From contig JBMTDJ010000031.1 in assembly GCA_049431945.1 (NCBI GenBank), positions 1 to 21,912 on the forward strand: DNA of 21,912 bases. The letters run 5' to 3'. Positions 20,850 to 21,912 of this stretch are shown here, piece by piece (the first letter of the stretch is position 1; each line of letters opens with the position of its first letter). The stretch comes from Mxb001 sp049431945. GTDB lineage: Bacteria; Actinomycetota; Actinomycetes; S36-B12. The notes below the pieces were generated by a model, which was not told where the DNA came from, did no database searches, and was given only the letters and a program-made list of their open reading frames with translations. The translations under genes and the position numbers were made by a program.

Positions 20850-21235
20850 GAGGGGTCGGACTCCCGCTGCGGGTCAGGGAGCCCGGGCTCGCCGCCATCG
20901 GACCGGGGCGGATTGGCCGTCGCGCTCGGTCGATCCGCCCTAAGGCGGGCGATCTCCTCGTCCCGCACAGCGATCTCCTCAGACAGACGCCCGACGAGGG
21001 CATCGACCTCATCCATGCGGTAGCCGCGGGGGGCCTGCTCGAGGCGCACGGCCCGGACGTCCTCCACCGTAAGGCCCCCCACGGGCACGTCTTGTCCCAT
21101 GAGCGAGGACTCCGGTCCTTCGGGGGCGACCTCGGGGAGTCCATCACGCCAACGACCGGAGATGAGCATCGCCGCACCACCGATCACGGCGACCCCGACC
21201 AGGAGGATGAGCAACCCCATGACTCCACCGACCAT
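20846..21235 (-). CDS. DivIVA-domain single-pass membrane protein
   Basis: The 129-residue protein starts MVGGVMGLLILLVGVAVIGGAA, one transmembrane helix at residues about 5-24. A linker follows, then a DivIVA-like segment RGYRMDEVDALVGRLSEEI at about 70-88 that runs into a short coiled coil (AVRDEEIARLRAD). The tail is acidic and Pro-rich. DivIVA domains bind curved membranes or polar complexes, but this protein is far shorter than DivIVA/Wag31, so that role is not implied. ATG 21235 follows AAGGA by seven bases. The same bases can be read as AAGGAT six bases before the ATG, a weak leaderless -10. It is coupled to tagA by GTGA, as Rv1209-Rv1210 are adjacent in mycobacteria. Confidence 0.85.
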   Translation of the reverse strand: MVGGVMGLLILLVGVAVIGGAAMLISGRWRDGLPEVAPEGPESSLMGQDVPVGGLTVEDVRAVRLEQAPRGYRMDEVDALVGRLSEEIAVRDEEIARLRADRPSATANPPRSDGGEPGLPDPQRESDPS

Positions 21236-21259
21236 GCCCCCATCCTTACGTGTTCCGTA

Positions 21260-21313
21260 CCTCGGCCGCACGGGGGCCTCACATCGGCCATCCACGATGG
21301 TCATGGGCCGAGG
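21260..21313. repeat. Inverted repeats in the divergent region before the secreted-protein gene
   Basis: The 125-base gap holds no gene. CCTCGGCC (21260-21267) and GGCCGAGG (21306-21313) are exact inverted copies 38 bases apart, enclosing a smaller CCATC-CAC-GATGG hairpin. Their use is unknown. Confidence 0.4.
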
Positions 21314-21360
21314 AACGCAGGCGAATCGCGCACGCGGTATCGGCCAGGGAAGGGATGGAC

Positions 21361-21912
21361 ATGACCAAGACACGGATTGCGGCGATCGTCGCCGCGGCAA
21401 CGCTGGGAGCCGGTGCGTTCACCGGCGCGACCATGGCGCTGGCAGCCGACGACACCGCGTCGCCGAACCCCTCGGCCAACGGCCAGCAGGGTGAGCGCGG
21501 CATGGAGGGTCACGGCGGGCAGGGCGAGCGCGGCGGTCATGGCGGCCCCGGCCAGCGTGGCCCGCGCGAGGGCGGCCCTGGGCACCTGCTGCACAGCGAG
21601 GGAGTCGCGGAGGATGCCGACGGCAACTTCATCACCGTGCGCATGCAGGAGGGTGAGGTCACGGCTGTCACCGCCATCTCACTGAGTGTCAAGAGCGCCG
21701 ACGGCTACACGTCGACATACGTGCTGAACGACGCGACCGTCGTCGAGCGCGACCGCGAGGACGCTGCACCGAAGGTGGGGGACACGGTGCATGTGCGCGC
21801 GATCGTCGACGGCACGACAGCGACAGCAGAGCACGTCCACGCGCTATCCCCGGAGAAGGCTGCGGAACTCGAGCAGCTGCGCGAGGGCATGGGCGAGGGC
21901 ATGGGCGAGGGC
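21361..21912 (+). CDS. Secreted Gly/His-rich DUF5666-like protein (3' end outside window)
   Basis: At least 184 residues are visible without a stop. Residues 1-29 form a signal peptide: basic MTKTR, a hydrophobic core and an ALA-ADD cleavage site. Residues about 38-78 are low-complexity, rich in Gly, His, Gln, Glu and Arg (GQQGERG, EGHGGQGERG), collagen-like in look but without the strict triplet. Residues about 80-165 look like a DUF5666-type beta domain: GEVTAVTAISLSVKSADGYTSTYV, then KVGDTVHVRAIVDGTTATAEHV. The visible end is a helical Glu/Leu segment running into Glu-Gly-Met-Gly repeats. ATG 21361 follows AAGGG by six bases. The function is unknown; an exported envelope protein is likely. 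Confidence 0.82.
   Translation, partial: MTKTRIAAIVAAATLGAGAFTGATMALAADDTASPNPSANGQQGERGMEGHGGQGERGGHGGPGQRGPREGGPGHLLHSEGVAEDADGNFITVRMQEGEVTAVTAISLSVKSADGYTSTYVLNDATVVERDREDAAPKVGDTVHVRAIVDGTTATAEHVHALSPEKAAELEQLREGMGEGMGEG
21883..21912 (+). repeat. 12-base tandem repeat in the secreted-protein gene
   Basis: GAGGGCATGGGC is repeated two and a half times, to the very end of the window, encoding Glu-Gly-Met-Gly units. The array may continue beyond the sequence given. Confidence 0.75.

Noticed and set aside
1..21912. tRNA or rRNA genes, CRISPR arrays, insertion sequences, toxin-antitoxin or defence genes
   Set aside because: None was recognised by motif, repeat or protein family on either strand. 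Composition and gene content are uniform and housekeeping-like.

Overview
The window is high-GC DNA from an actinobacterium (Actinomycetota), probably a free-living or environmental lineage. Several gene families here are largely confined to that phylum: DUF3107, DUF3117, a MiaE-like ferritin-fold protein and a soluble MgtE-N/CBS protein. Many genes also have a TANNNT -10 box six bases before the start codon, which is the actinobacterial leaderless-mRNA layout. I recognised 24 protein genes. I saw no tRNA, rRNA, CRISPR array, insertion sequence or prophage. The window reads as ordinary chromosome.

Region 1 (1-5290, all minus strand): permease > glutamine synthetase-like ligase > aldehyde dehydrogenase > short-chain dehydrogenase. 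The permease looks like an ethanolamine permease, and the ligase is a non-canonical glutamine synthetase. Together they fit uptake of ethanolamine (or another small amine), gamma-glutamylation, and two oxidations of the protected alcohol to an acid. This would be a EutBC-independent route. The final amide-cleaving enzyme is not in view.

Region 2 (5290-9600): an alpha/beta hydrolase is divergent from a TetR regulator. DUF3107, a MiaE-like ferritin-fold protein and a DEAD-box RNA helicase follow. As I recall it, TetR-DUF3107-ferritin-fold-helicase matches the Mycobacterium tuberculosis Rv3208-Rv3211 neighbourhood. The helicase has a long, apparently structured 5' leader that could hide its ribosome binding site.

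Region 3 (9595-14730): a DUF2332-NUDIX fusion, a six-helix membrane protein of the Pr6Pr type, an acyl-CoA dehydrogenase, a membrane-anchored J-domain protein and a CitE-like CoA-ester lyase. Two tail-to-tail junctions share a single CTAG that provides both stop codons. The acyl-CoA dehydrogenase promoter carries a palindrome that looks like an operator.

Region 4 (14800-21240): soluble MgtE-N/CBS protein > DUF1003 membrane protein > Mrp Fe-S carrier (ATGA overlaps), then convergent HtrA > TatB, then a divergent O-methyltransferase, then DivIVA-domain membrane protein > TagA > DUF3117 on the minus strand. This resembles M. tuberculosis Rv1209-Rv1232c, but sigE and rseA are absent between the methyltransferase and htrA. 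The window ends inside a secreted Gly-rich DUF5666-like protein gene.

The main points of interest are the leaderless promoter pattern (8 genes with exactly 6-nt spacing, 2 with 8 nt), the gamma-glutamylation amine cluster, the helicase leader, the DUF2332-NUDIX fusion, and the MgtE-N/DUF1003 pair. I found no wholly new defence or mobile system.
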